Of a stretch of DNA of 64,000 bases, positions 12,566-21,403 are shown in pieces. Position 1 is the first letter of the stretch, and every line of letters starts with the position of its first letter. The translations under genes were made by a program, and so were the position numbers. The DNA comes from Pseudoalteromonas neustonica (lineage in GTDB: Bacteria > Pseudomonadota > Gammaproteobacteria > Enterobacterales > Alteromonadaceae). The stretch covers positions 434,001-498,000 of the forward strand of contig NZ_BDDS01000001.1 of NCBI RefSeq assembly GCF_001653135.1. The letters are read 5' to 3'. The notes under the pieces were generated by a model that saw nothing but the letters and a program-made list of their open reading frames with translations, was not told where the DNA came from and did not search any database.

Positions 12566-14836
12566 ATGCTGGCTACACTCAGAGCTATTGCCGAATCTGT
12601 CTCGCATCAAGCGAGTTTAGAGAGTGCATTAGCATGTTTTGTCGAAATGGTGAAAGATGCCATGAATACCCAGTGCTGCTCCATTTATTTTGCTGATTAC
12701 AGTCAAGATAACTTTGTACTAATGGCTACTCGTGGGCTCAATCCCAAAGCTGTTGGTAAGTTTAGAATTGGCTTCACAGAAGGTTTAGTTGGCCTAGTTG
12801 CGCAACGTGAAGAGCCTATTAATATTGCATTTGCTAAATCGCATCCTCGCTTTAAGCTCTCCCCAGAAGTAAACGAAGAAGGTTATAACGCATTTTTATC
12901 AGTGCCTGTTGTACACCAAAAAAAAGTGTTGGGCGTTATCGTGGTGCAGCAAAAAAGTGCGCGGTTATTTAGCCAAGATGAAGAATCGTTTTTAATAACT
13001 TTATCAGCTCAGCTAGCATCACAATTAGCGCATGCTGAAATTAAAGAAGTACTGCGACAAGATGAATTTTCTCACCAAACGTCGGTATTGAAAGGGGTCT
13101 CAGGCGCACCTGGGATTGCTATAGGGCATGCATTTGTTACTTTACCAAAGCTAGACTTTAAATCGATAGAAGTAAAAAAAGACGATAACAGCACAGAGCA
13201 ACGTCGTTTATTTACCCAAGCGGTTGCGGCAACACGAAAAGAGTTTAATACGCTATCAATGACTTTAAGTGATTCAATTCCTAAAGAAGCACTGGCGGTA
13301 TTTGATGTTTACCAGCAGTTACTTGATGCAAAAAGCTTAGGGCAAAATGTTGAAGCACAACTGCAAGAAGGTTGGTGTGCTAAAAGTGCGTTAAAAATCG
13401 TAATAGAACGACTAATAGCTCAATTTAATGCCATGCAAGACCCTTATATAAAAGAGCGAGCAGTTGACGTTAAAGATATTGGTTTACGGGTTTTACATCA
13501 TTTAGTTAATACTGAGCATGCAGTAAAAAATTACCCTAAAAATACGGTGTTGATCGCAAACACACTTACGCCAGCAATGCTTGCTGAAGTTCCTAAAGGG
13601 CATTTAGCTGGGGTTGTCAGTGTTAATGGCGCAGCCAATAGCCATGCGTCAATTTTAACACGCGCAATGGGGATCCCAGCAATTTGGGGGATTGAAGATT
13701 TACCGCTGTTGCAGTTTGACGGCAAGTTGATGATTCTAGATGCTTACGCTGGGCGTTTATATATTTCTCCTTCGCAAATGCTGCAAGATGAATATCGCCA
13801 ATTAAAGCACCAAGAAAATTTATTAAATGATAAGTTTGTAGCGGAACAAGAATGTGACGCGATCACTTTAGACGGCGAGCACATCAGTCTATTGCTTAAT
13901 GCAGGGCTTGATCTTAATACCGAAAAAGCAAATACCAAAGTATGTGATGGTGTCGGGTTATATCGAACCGAGGCATGGTTTATGCAAAAAGGCCAGTTTC
14001 CATCACAAACGGAACAAGAAAACTGGTATAGAGAAGTGCTCGCCAGTTATCACCCTGAGCCAGTGGTCATGCGTACGCTTGATATAGGCGGTGACAAAGT
14101 ACTCGATTACTTTGATATCATAGAAGAAAACCCATTTTTAGGCTGGCGGGGAATACGCGTAACGCTCGATCACCCAGAGCTATTTTTAGATCAACTCAAA
14201 GCGATGATCAAAGCCAATATAGGCTTAGGTAATTTAAAGATCATGCTGCCAATGATAAGCGGTATTGAAGAGGTAGATGAGTCTTTTGCATTGCTTGAGC
14301 AAGCTTACTTTGAGCTGGAAGAGCAGTTTCCAGAACACGTTATTGAACGCCCAGAAATAGGCCTAATGCTAGAAGTTCCCTCCAGTGTTTTTATGTTGCC
14401 CGAGTGGTCTAAAAAAGTAGATTTTTGTTCAGTAGGCAGTAATGATTTAACGCAATATTTACTCGCAGTCGATCGTTCTAATGCACGTGTGGCAGAGCTA
14501 TTTAATCCTTATCACCCCGCCGTTTTAAGAGTGCTACAAAAAGTGGCGACAGAATGCCAACAATACGAACTCCCATTTAGTTTGTGTGGTGAATTAGGTG
14601 GTGAACCTGAGGGGGCAATCCTACTGATTGCAATGGGTTATCGTCGTTTAAGTATGAATAGCTCCTCATTGAGTAAAGTGAAGTGGGTTTTAAGGCGTTT
14701 AAAGGTAAGTGATATGGAAATATTACTTGCTGAATGTTTAGCGCAGTCAACAGCTAAACAGGTACTAAGGCTAACACGCAGCTTTATGATTGAGCATAAT
14801 CTGGGGGAATTGTTTTATACCCCTAAAAACCGCTAA
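12566..14836 (+). CDS. ptsP: Phosphoenolpyruvate-protein phosphotransferase PtsP (EI-Ntr)
   Basis: First enzyme of the nitrogen-related phosphotransferase system; it takes phosphate from PEP and passes it to NPr. The 756-residue protein has an N-terminal GAF domain (about 5-160). The EI N-terminal domain and the phosphohistidine domain follow, with His360 in NSHASILTRAMGIP. The C-terminal PEP-binding barrel has GLYRTEAWFM, MRTLDIGGDK, and the Cys in SLCGELGG. The GAF domain distinguishes it from sugar EI. AAGGAG lies 8 nt before ATG 12566. Confidence 0.96.
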   Translation: MLATLRAIAESVSHQASLESALACFVEMVKDAMNTQCCSIYFADYSQDNFVLMATRGLNPKAVGKFRIGFTEGLVGLVAQREEPINIAFAKSHPRFKLSPEVNEEGYNAFLSVPVVHQKKVLGVIVVQQKSARLFSQDEESFLITLSAQLASQLAHAEIKEVLRQDEFSHQTSVLKGVSGAPGIAIGHAFVTLPKLDFKSIEVKKDDNSTEQRRLFTQAVAATRKEFNTLSMTLSDSIPKEALAVFDVYQQLLDAKSLGQNVEAQLQEGWCAKSALKIVIERLIAQFNAMQDPYIKERAVDVKDIGLRVLHHLVNTEHAVKNYPKNTVLIANTLTPAMLAEVPKGHLAGVVSVNGAANSHASILTRAMGIPAIWGIEDLPLLQFDGKLMILDAYAGRLYISPSQMLQDEYRQLKHQENLLNDKFVAEQECDAITLDGEHISLLLNAGLDLNTEKANTKVCDGVGLYRTEAWFMQKGQFPSQTEQENWYREVLASYHPEPVVMRTLDIGGDKVLDYFDIIEENPFLGWRGIRVTLDHPELFLDQLKAMIKANIGLGNLKIMLPMISGIEEVDESFALLEQAYFELEEQFPEHVIERPEIGLMLEVPSSVFMLPEWSKKVDFCSVGSNDLTQYLLAVDRSNARVAELFNPYHPAVLRVLQKVATECQQYELPFSLCGELGGEPEGAILLIAMGYRRLSMNSSSLSKVKWVLRRLKVSDMEILLAECLAQSTAKQVLRLTRSFMIEHNLGELFYTPKNR

Positions 14837-14919
14837 TATCCCGTGTCATTTTTTGCTGTGAACATGCAATATAATCTATTAGTATATGTATATAACAAAT
14901 TTATATTTAAGAGTGTACT

Positions 14920-15729
14920 ATGCAGGATTTAGCCATACTGATTATCAGCTGTGCAATATTAGGTAGCATTGTAGGGTTTTTAGCTGGGTTGCTCGGAATT
15001 GGTGGCGGGTTAATCATTGTGCCTGTTTTAAGCCTTTTACTTGTTAAATTTAATGTGGCATCGGTTGATCATGTGTTAGTAATCGCAATCGCGACATCCT
15101 TAGCCTCTATTTTATTTACTTCGACATCTTCCGCATTAGCGCATCATAAAAATAATAATGTTCCGTGGAATATTGCACCTTGGGTTATGTCAGGTGTAGG
15201 GCTAGGCGCATTGATCAGTGGTTTTGCCGCAAGCTATATCCCAGAGCAACTACTGCGCTTAGTGTTTGCAACCAGCGTGGTATTTATAGCAGCGCGTATG
15301 GTGCTATCTACTCGTAGTAAAACACAGAGTGAAAAGCCCATGCCAAGCGGTCCTGTTATTGGCTCGTTAAGTGCCATAATGGGCGGACTATCAGGATTAA
15401 TAGGGATTGGCGGAGGAGCACTTATTGTTCCGTTACTTAATTATTTTTCAGTTGATATTAAAAAAGCAATTGGCTGCGCCGCCGCGTGTGGTATCGTCAT
15501 AGCCCTATTTGGCTCAGTTGGGTATGTGTCTGCTGGGTGGCAAGTAACCGATTTAGAACATGGTTTTGCAGGTTTTGTTTATTTACCCGCATTATTAGGT
15601 ATAGTTATTACGTCGTGGTTTATGGCACCAATTGGTGCAAAAGCGACACATTATTTACCCGTTGCAACGATTAAAAAAGCGTTCGCAGTATTATTAGTCA
15701 TCATCGCACTTCAAATGGTTTTTAGTTAA
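14920..15729 (+). CDS. TauE/SafE-family sulfite/organosulfonate exporter-like permease
   Basis: Integral membrane protein of 269 residues with about eight hydrophobic segments in two halves. The halves have matching glycine-rich motifs, GFLAGLLGIGGGLIIVPVLS (residues 19-38) and GGLSGLIGIGGGALIVPLL (near 155), which is the TauE/SafE/YfcA signature. Family members move sulfur-containing or other small anions; the substrate here is unknown. It sits between ptsP and lgt, so it is likely in the same transcription group, and lgt begins 13 nt after its stop. Confidence 0.88.
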   Translation: MQDLAILIISCAILGSIVGFLAGLLGIGGGLIIVPVLSLLLVKFNVASVDHVLVIAIATSLASILFTSTSSALAHHKNNNVPWNIAPWVMSGVGLGALISGFAASYIPEQLLRLVFATSVVFIAARMVLSTRSKTQSEKPMPSGPVIGSLSAIMGGLSGLIGIGGGALIVPLLNYFSVDIKKAIGCAAACGIVIALFGSVGYVSAGWQVTDLEHGFAGFVYLPALLGIVITSWFMAPIGAKATHYLPVATIKKAFAVLLVIIALQMVFS

Positions 15730-15741
15730 GGTTTAATTTTT

Positions 15742-16545
15742 ATGGCTCTTGAGTTTCCACAAATCGATCCGATCATTTTCACAGTCGGCCCGTTAAGCGT
15801 ACGTTGGTACGGTTTAATGTATTTAATAGGTTTTGCTTTTGCAATGTGGTGGGCAAATCGCCAAGCTGCAAAACCAAACTCAGGTTGGACAAAAGAGGAG
15901 GTCGGCGACCTACTTTTTTATGGCATGTTAGGGGTTATTCTTGGTGGTCGGATCGGGTATGTACTGTTTTACCAGTTTAGTTACTTTTTAGAAAACCCAC
16001 TGTATTTATTTAGAATAGATCAGGGTGGCATGTCTTTTCATGGCGGTACATTAGGTGTGATCACCGCGATTTGTATTTTTGCTTGGAGCCGTAAAAAGCA
16101 GTTGCTAGAAGTGGGTGACTTTGTAGCGCCCTTAGTTCCTGTAGGCTTATTAGCTGGGCGCATAGGTAACTTTATTAATGGCGAACTCTGGGGACGAACA
16201 ACCGATGTGCCATGGGCTATGGTGTTCCCAACGGGCGGGCCGCTTGCTCGTCATCCATCGCAGCTTTATGAAGCATTTTTTGAAGGCTTAGTACTGTTTA
16301 TTATCCTTTACCTATTTACTAAAAAGTCGCGCCCTGCGGGCAGTGTAGGAGGCTTATTTTTATTAGGTTACGGCGTATTCCGCTTTGGTATTGAATACTT
16401 TAGAGAGCCTGATGCGCACTTAGGTTTATTTGGTGGGTTTATCTCAATGGGGCAAATATTGTCATTGCCAATGGTCATCGGTGGCCTAGGTTTGATAATA
16501 TGGGCGTATAAAAAGCCACAGCCAACTGTTGCTAGCAAAGCTTAG
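15742..16545 (+). CDS. lgt: Prolipoprotein diacylglyceryl transferase
   Basis: Inner-membrane enzyme that adds diacylglycerol from phosphatidylglycerol to the lipobox cysteine of prolipoproteins. The 267-residue polytopic protein has the Lgt signature [17 protein letters not shown] at about residues 142-158 and the essential MSFHGGTLG loop. It is relevant to the many lipoproteins in this window. Its TAG stop (16543-16545) lies inside the left end of a repeat element (TTAGGGTCT), so the element borders or supplied the present C-terminus (-PTVASKA). Confidence 0.97.
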   Translation: MALEFPQIDPIIFTVGPLSVRWYGLMYLIGFAFAMWWANRQAAKPNSGWTKEEVGDLLFYGMLGVILGGRIGYVLFYQFSYFLENPLYLFRIDQGGMSFHGGTLGVITAICIFAWSRKKQLLEVGDFVAPLVPVGLLAGRIGNFINGELWGRTTDVPWAMVFPTGGPLARHPSQLYEAFFEGLVLFIILYLFTKKSRPAGSVGGLFLLGYGVFRFGIEYFREPDAHLGLFGGFISMGQILSLPMVIGGLGLIIWAYKKPQPTVASKA

Positions 16546-16849
16546 GGTCTTTGTGGATTAAAATTTGTTCAAGTTCGGGGCGGTTTAATCGCGACGCGAG
16601 GTTTGGAATCGAGTGAGCTAAGTTAAAACCGAGCAAAGCTTGTGCGTCCTGCCCACGCCCCTTACCTACATCTATGTAGGCAACAAAGAGTAAATCGGCC
16701 CGAGGCAGAACCCAAAGGGCAGCGCCTGTTTGCATTGATGCTGCGTTATTACCTATTTATGGGGAATAACCACACGACATAGGCGCTGCCTTGCTTAAAT
16801 ACCAAACAGGCTGCTGAAAATTCAACCTTGAAAGGTCAACAGACCCTAA
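16542..16849. repeat. MITE-like element between lgt and thyA
   Basis: A block of 308 bp is bounded by an exact 9-bp inverted repeat, TTAGGGTCT at 16542-16550 and AGACCCTAA at 16841-16849. Inside are a long-range inverted pair GCAGCGCCT (16719-16727) / AGGCGCTGC (16781-16789) and a short palindrome CCTACATCTATGTAGG near 16664. It fills the whole lgt-thyA gap. The minus strand is open for 67 codons across it, but nothing supports a gene. Non-autonomous element status is inferred. Confidence 0.6.
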
Positions 16850-16864
16850 TAAAAGAAGCGAAGA

Positions 16865-17716
16865 ATGAAACAATATTTAGAGTTATGTCAGCGTATTGTT
16901 GACGAAGGTGTGTGGGTTGAAAATAAGCGCACAGGTACACGCTGTTTAACTGTGATTAATGCTGAACTTGAATACGACGTTGCGAATAATAAATTTCCAA
17001 TGATCACAACGCGTAAAAGCTACTATAAAGCAGCAATAGCAGAGCTTTTAGGTTATTTACGCGGATACAGCAGTGCCGCTCAGTTTCGTGATATTGGGTG
17101 TATGACATGGGATGCCAATGCCAATGACAACCAAGCATGGCTAAACAATCCAAATCGCAAAGGTGATGACGACATGGGCCGCGTTTATGGCGTACAGGCC
17201 CGAGATTGGAAACGCCCTGACGGTACGCCACTGGATCAGCTTAAAAAAGTGATTGATAACCTTAAAAATGGCATTGATGATAGAGGTGAGATCGTTACCT
17301 TTTTCAACCCTGGTGAGTTTGATTTAGGCTGCCTTCGCCCATGTATGCACACGCATACATTCTCGTTGCTGGGTGATACCTTGTATTTAACCTCGTATCA
17401 GCGTAGCTGCGATGTACCACTTGGCCTAAACTTTAATCAAATACAATGTTTTGTATTACTCGCTTTAGTTGCACAAATTACTGGCCACAAAGCAGGTAAG
17501 GCCTATCATAAAATTGTTAATGCACACATTTATGAAAATCAACTCGAGTTGATGCGTGATGTGCAGCTTAAACGTGAACCGTTTGAATCACCCACATTAA
17601 CTATTAACCCTGATATTAAATCACTTGAAGACATAGAAACATGGGTTACCCGTGATGACTTTGAAGTGCATGGCTACCAATGCCATGACGCAATTAAATA
17701 CCCGTTTTCGGTTTAA
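16865..17716 (+). CDS. thyA: Thymidylate synthase
   Basis: Makes dTMP from dUMP using methylenetetrahydrofolate. At 283 residues it is longer than the 264 of E. coli and belongs to the long ThyA variant. The nucleophile is Cys160 in [10 protein letters not shown], replacing the more usual LPPCH. The dUMP-binding [13 protein letters not shown], the Asn-containing NAHIYENQ and the C-terminal IKYPFSV are present. The lgt-thyA order is conserved in gammaproteobacteria, here separated by a repeat element. AAGAAGCGAAG precedes ATG. Confidence 0.96.
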   Translation: MKQYLELCQRIVDEGVWVENKRTGTRCLTVINAELEYDVANNKFPMITTRKSYYKAAIAELLGYLRGYSSAAQFRDIGCMTWDANANDNQAWLNNPNRKGDDDMGRVYGVQARDWKRPDGTPLDQLKKVIDNLKNGIDDRGEIVTFFNPGEFDLGCLRPCMHTHTFSLLGDTLYLTSYQRSCDVPLGLNFNQIQCFVLLALVAQITGHKAGKAYHKIVNAHIYENQLELMRDVQLKREPFESPTLTINPDIKSLEDIETWVTRDDFEVHGYQCHDAIKYPFSV

Positions 17717-17734
17717 ACGACAAGCGAGTAGTTA

Positions 17735-17767
17735 TTTATAAAAAGTGTCATTGGCACTTTTTATAAA
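17735..17767. terminator. Bidirectional terminator-type hairpin after thyA
   Basis: A 15-bp stem (TTTATAAAAAGTGTC with GGCACTTTTTATAAA, one G-T pair) has a 3-nt loop; A/T runs on both sides let it work in either direction. It lies 18 nt after the thyA stop. Confidence 0.8.
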
Positions 17768-17812
17768 TCATCAGTTACATTATAAGCATCCTTTCCTTAA
17801 CTAAAAATAACC

Positions 17813-17908
17813 TAATACCAATCGTGTTAAGTTACTGGCCATTTATGGCGCAGTTAGCGCTTGATTTAACTCGCTAGAATGGTTAAATATTTAAATCGAT
17901 TGGTATAA
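17813..17908. repeat. Short palindromic repeat with ATACCAATCG ends
   Basis: TAATACCAATCG (17813-17824) and CGATTGGTATAA (17897-17908) form an 11-of-12 inverted repeat around a 72-bp centre with no coding capacity. The form is that of a small non-autonomous repeat. No second copy was seen in the window. Confidence 0.5.
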
Positions 17909-18387
17909 ATTATAAGTAATAAGCCTATTGTCGGTTTGAGATTATAAAGCACTTTTGTACTCTTAAATTAATGTGATAAAAAGTTGCCAAGTCATTATTT
18001 CTATTGAATATTGCTCATGTTAACGAGCTGGGTAGTGTAACAGCGGTGTTTAAAATTCATTATCAAGCGCTAAATTGAGTTACTAACTTAATCATATTTC
18101 TGGCTGACTATGCCAATTCCCCTCTATTGTTACGTTTTAAGCTTGTTTTTGCTGATAAATGGATGCGTCATAGCAACTTTATTATTATGTTCTTTTTTAT
18201 CTGATAGTGATAATTGCTGTTTTTGCACCTCACGTATGGTTATTAACATTTCACTAATGTAAATTAGTGAAAAGGTATTGAAATACCTGTAATTAAAATT
18301 TTTAGCTGTTAAAAGGAGTAAACGCTTAGCAAAAAACCATGCAATTGAATGTCATGGAAATTGTATGTTCAACATACAGGAACTTTT
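17909..18387. other. AT-rich non-coding gap before the SPOR-like lipoprotein
   Basis: No convincing frame, RNA gene or repeat is seen. The last part contains short A/T runs and the Shine-Dalgarno CAGGAAC just before ATG 18388. An earlier in-frame ATG at 18349 lacks a ribosome-binding site and would place 13 non-hydrophobic residues before the signal peptide. Confidence 0.4.
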
Positions 18388-18975
18388 ATGCACAATACAA
18401 CTCGTTGCTTTTCTTTTATCGGCCTTTTATGGGTTGGTTTATCAATATCAAGCTGTCATTATCAGCCCAAAAAAAACACTGATAACACTCAACCAAAAAT
18501 AAGTGCACCAACGAAGGTAACTCCAAAATTTAGTCGCAGTTATGCATCTTTTACTGAAATGAGTAATTTATCTTATTTATATATTCCAACAGATAGCGCT
18601 GAATATATACATAAAAATAAGGTCTTGGATGCTTTAATAGGGCCAGCGGCCTTAATGCTAGAAAAAAAAGAGCTTTTTGTACAAAAGCCAATCCAATGGC
18701 GATTTTCACTGCAAATCGCATCGGTTAATAAAAAATCTAACTTAATGACCACTTTAGCGTCGTTAAAAAGTAAAGCGCCAAACTTGTTTCAAGGCAGTGT
18801 AATTGCCAATGTTGAAACCGCGCTGGTTAAAAATACGAATGTCTATAGGCTTAAGTTTGGAGCCTACAAATACTATAAAAATGCACTCGCGGATTGCCAA
18901 ACTTTTAAGCACTATCAAGTTGATTGCCTAGTTAGTAGCTATACAAATAAACCCTTTGATTATCAGAGTAAATAA
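18388..18975 (+). CDS. Putative lipoprotein with SPOR-like C-terminal domain
   Basis: 195 residues from ATG 18388, chosen because CAGGAAC precedes it and the protein then begins with a lipoprotein signal peptide ending ISSC. The last ~80 residues (WRFSLQIASVNKKSN, then LFQGSVIANVE, VYRLKFGAYKYYKNALADC) resemble a SPOR fold, which in known proteins binds denuded septal peptidoglycan. It is the first of four lipoprotein genes on this strand, followed by three FlgO-like ones. Function is not established; SPOR assignment is by pattern. Confidence 0.65.
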   Translation: MHNTTRCFSFIGLLWVGLSISSCHYQPKKNTDNTQPKISAPTKVTPKFSRSYASFTEMSNLSYLYIPTDSAEYIHKNKVLDALIGPAALMLEKKELFVQKPIQWRFSLQIASVNKKSNLMTTLASLKSKAPNLFQGSVIANVETALVKNTNVYRLKFGAYKYYKNALADCQTFKHYQVDCLVSSYTNKPFDYQSK

Positions 18976-19049
18976 TAAACGGTCTAGCCTTTATATAAAT
19001 AGGCATAATAATTGCTTTGTATTTGTTATGTTTATAGAGGATGGCAATT

Positions 19050-19643
19050 ATGCGCCTTTTATTATGTTTTTTATTGCTGAGCTTAACGGCCTGCAGCTTA
19101 ACGCCAGAGAAGCCGCCAGCTCGTAGTACAGTAGCACCCAAGTCAGCAATGGCGCCGTTTACTGTTCATCAATATGTTGGTGATTTGAGCGCACAGCTAA
19201 GCCATATCAAAGGGCCTTTTAAAAGCTCTGCACGTATAGCGGTGACTAGCTTTTACTTTGCCGATGGGCTTGATTCAGAGCTTGCGCAAGGGCAGGGGGA
19301 TGGCCTTAGCCAGCAAATACAAGAAAGCCTACTAACGCAATTTACGCAACTAGGCTACAACATCATTGAGTATCGCCTTGAGAATAACCTTAACTTATCG
19401 CCCATAGCAGATGGTATGTTAAGTCGCGATATAACCAAACTACGCAAACGTCAGAATATTGACTTTGTGATCACCGGCACGCTAACACGGCAACAACATG
19501 CCTATATTGTTAATGCCCGCATGGTCAATACACATGACAGCGCCGTTGTATCAGCAGCAAGTACCGAGATCCCTATTAACGTAATGTGGGGAGATGAAAA
19601 AATTCAGCAGCGCGATGGGTTTATCTATCGCAGCGAATACTAA
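19050..19643 (+). CDS. FlgO-like lipoprotein 1
   Basis: 197 residues from ATG 19050; an ATG 9 nt earlier would leave AGAGG touching the start, so the later one is preferred. Lipobox LTAC is followed by a FlgO-type domain: RIAVTSFYFADG, LSQQIQESLLTQFTQLGYNIIEY, SRDITKLRKRQNIDFVITGTL, YIVNARMV. FlgO proteins of Vibrio are outer-membrane lipoproteins needed for polar-flagellum H-ring stability and motility. It is first of three tandem paralogues (13 nt and 7 nt gaps), far from the flgT-flgP locus at 41.8-43.7 kb. Flagellar role inferred only. Confidence 0.7.
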   Translation: MRLLLCFLLLSLTACSLTPEKPPARSTVAPKSAMAPFTVHQYVGDLSAQLSHIKGPFKSSARIAVTSFYFADGLDSELAQGQGDGLSQQIQESLLTQFTQLGYNIIEYRLENNLNLSPIADGMLSRDITKLRKRQNIDFVITGTLTRQQHAYIVNARMVNTHDSAVVSAASTEIPINVMWGDEKIQQRDGFIYRSEY

Positions 19644-19656
19644 TTAGGAGCCCATC

Positions 19657-20334
19657 ATGAAACGCTTAATATTAACTTTATGCTTGCCGCTGGGTTTTGG
19701 TTGTTCGCACATAATGAATGACAACGACACCACTGCAAAAAAAGGCCCCCCTCAATTAGCTAATCAAGAGCGCGGCGTTGCAGCGCCCGGCGATAGCAGT
19801 GCCTTGTATCAAAACACAGCAGTTATGAACGACAACAGCCATATCAATGTACCAACACGTAAGAACATTAATCATTACGTGCGCGGTATAATGCAAGACA
19901 TGGCTGAAAACCTACAATACGTGAACACCAAAACACCGTTGGCAGTATCCAGCTTTATATTTTTAGATGACGATTACAACGACGGCACATTACTAGGCAA
20001 TCAGATTGCCGAAAGCTTTATGCACGAACTGCATAACTTTGGCGTGCCAGTTATTGACTTTAAAACCACCGACTATATGCGTGTTACTCCCAATGGCGAC
20101 TTTGTATTTAGCCGTGATTACTTAGAGCTAAGCCAAGATCAAAACTTTAATTATGTATTAGCTGGCACCATGGTAAATCACCAAGGTGGAGTATTAATTA
20201 ATGCGCGGATTATTGGTTTAACAAGCAAAGCAGTTGTAGGCTCAGCCCAAGGATTTATTCCGCAATCAGTCGTGGACGCACTCGATAGTAGCTACCGCAC
20301 AGATGGTGTCATGCTAAAACAAGTGAATAAGTGA
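19657..20334 (+). CDS. FlgO-like lipoprotein 2
   Basis: 225 residues; AGGAG precedes ATG by 7 nt. A signal peptide ends in GFGC, a less canonical lipobox. The C-terminal ~130 residues form a FlgO-like domain: LAVSSFIFLDDDYNDGTLLG, QIAESFMHELHNFGVPVIDF, GDFVFSRDYLELSQ, YVLAGTMV, INARIIGL. It shares DFKTTD and GDFVFSRD with the next gene, so the two arose by duplication. The three likely form one operon of envelope lipoproteins. Confidence 0.7.
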   Translation: MKRLILTLCLPLGFGCSHIMNDNDTTAKKGPPQLANQERGVAAPGDSSALYQNTAVMNDNSHINVPTRKNINHYVRGIMQDMAENLQYVNTKTPLAVSSFIFLDDDYNDGTLLGNQIAESFMHELHNFGVPVIDFKTTDYMRVTPNGDFVFSRDYLELSQDQNFNYVLAGTMVNHQGGVLINARIIGLTSKAVVGSAQGFIPQSVVDALDSSYRTDGVMLKQVNK

Positions 20335-20341
20335 GGTTATA

Positions 20342-20995
20342 ATGACAACACTCATCAAACGTATAGCGTTTATTAGCTCAAGTGTAGCAATACTATTACT
20401 TGCAGGTTGTAACCTGTTTGACGGCTCAGCCAAAGCGCAGCCGACACAAAACGACCACTTAGATCAACGGATCAGTCAAGCTGAGGAGAAAGAGGGCGAA
20501 GCGTACCAAGACTCAACGCAATTCACACCTCTTAAACACCATAAAACCTTGGTAAACTATGTAGAACAAATAGCCCTTGATTTGGTTGATACCATGCTCA
20601 CTGATGAAGATATTTCAATCGGGGTCGCGTCGTTTGTAGATTTAGATGCACATTTAAACAACAGCAGCCAATTAGGCAACCAGTTGTCAGAGAGCTTTAT
20701 TCACCAATTACAAAAATTTGGTTACGGTGTGGTGGACTTTAAAACCACTGACCATGTTTTAGTAAACAAACGTGGCGATTTTGTTTTTTCACGCGATATT
20801 GAAAAGCTAGCCCGCAGACACCTTGCCAGCCATGTACTGTCAGGAACATTAATCTACCGTGGTAACGGCGTTGAAGTAAACACCCGCATAATCGACGTAA
20901 ACAGCAAGCGCGTGGTTGCCAGCAGCCAAAAAATTCTACCTTATTTTGTATTAAATAACGCAGATATAAACCTGCAACGAGCAAGTGTTAACTAA
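20342..20995 (+). CDS. FlgO-like lipoprotein 3
   Basis: 217 residues with canonical lipobox LLAGC and a FlgO-like domain: ISIGVASFVDLD, LGNQLSESFIHQLQKFGYGVVDF, GDFVFSRDIEKLARRH, VLSGTLIY, VNTRIIDVNS. It is closest to the preceding gene. It is 7 nt from that gene and last in the group; a heptamer repeat and a tRNA follow. No terminator is obvious before the heptamer tract. Confidence 0.7.
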   Translation: MTTLIKRIAFISSSVAILLLAGCNLFDGSAKAQPTQNDHLDQRISQAEEKEGEAYQDSTQFTPLKHHKTLVNYVEQIALDLVDTMLTDEDISIGVASFVDLDAHLNNSSQLGNQLSESFIHQLQKFGYGVVDFKTTDHVLVNKRGDFVFSRDIEKLARRHLASHVLSGTLIYRGNGVEVNTRIIDVNSKRVVASSQKILPYFVLNNADINLQRASVN

Positions 20996-21055
20996 CTTAA
21001 TTAAAGAATCAATTTAACTGCTTGATTGTAAATGGGATAAACCGTTATAATTTCT

Positions 21056-21111
21056 TATCAGCTATCAGCTATCAGCTATCAGCTATCAGCTATCAGCTAT
21101 CAGCTATCAGC
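21056..21111. repeat. Eight tandem copies of TATCAGC
   Basis: Eight perfect head-to-tail copies of the heptamer TATCAGC end 18 nt before the tRNA-Arg 5' end. The unit is too short and unspaced for a CRISPR array. The tract is likely length-variable by slippage. It occupies the region where the tRNA promoter would lie. Confidence 0.9.
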
Positions 21112-21129
21112 TGCGCAAAGCTAGAATGT

Positions 21130-21204
21130 GGCCTCTTAGTTAAATGGATATAACGGCCCCCTCCTAAGGGGCAGTTGCAGGTTCGATTCCTGCAGGGGCT
21201 ACCA
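21130..21204 (+). tRNA. tRNA-Arg (anticodon CCT)
   Basis: A 75-nt cloverleaf with encoded CCA. The acceptor GGCCTCT pairs with AGGGGCT (two G-T pairs), the D stem is GTTA/TAAC, and the anticodon stem GCCCC/GGGGC holds loop CTCCTAA (anticodon CCT, reading AGG). The T stem GCAGG/CCTGC has loop TTCGATT. It decodes a rare arginine codon. Genes of this type often serve as integration sites, and accessory DNA begins directly downstream. Confidence 0.93.
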
Positions 21205-21403
21205 ATTAAATCAATGAGTTAACGAGTTTCCGCCTTCTTTTTTAATTTCTGTGTAGCACATGTGTAGCAGAGTAAATTGAAGTTTAAGAATTTAGCGCTG
21301 TCCTTTTTTATTAAAGTACCCAAATTACATTCAGGCTGTTTTGTGCCATGAGCAGACATTGAAGATTTTTAATGTATGAAGTCAAAATTTGACCCCATTA
21401 GCT

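Noticed and set aside
16532..16735. 67-codon minus-strand open frame across the lgt end and the repeat element
   Set aside because: It overlaps lgt on the opposite strand and lies inside a palindromic repeat, with no ribosome-binding site and no domain; openness is a by-product of the repeat sequence.
21056..21111. CRISPR array
   Set aside because: The heptamers are contiguous with no spacers and no cas genes are in the window.
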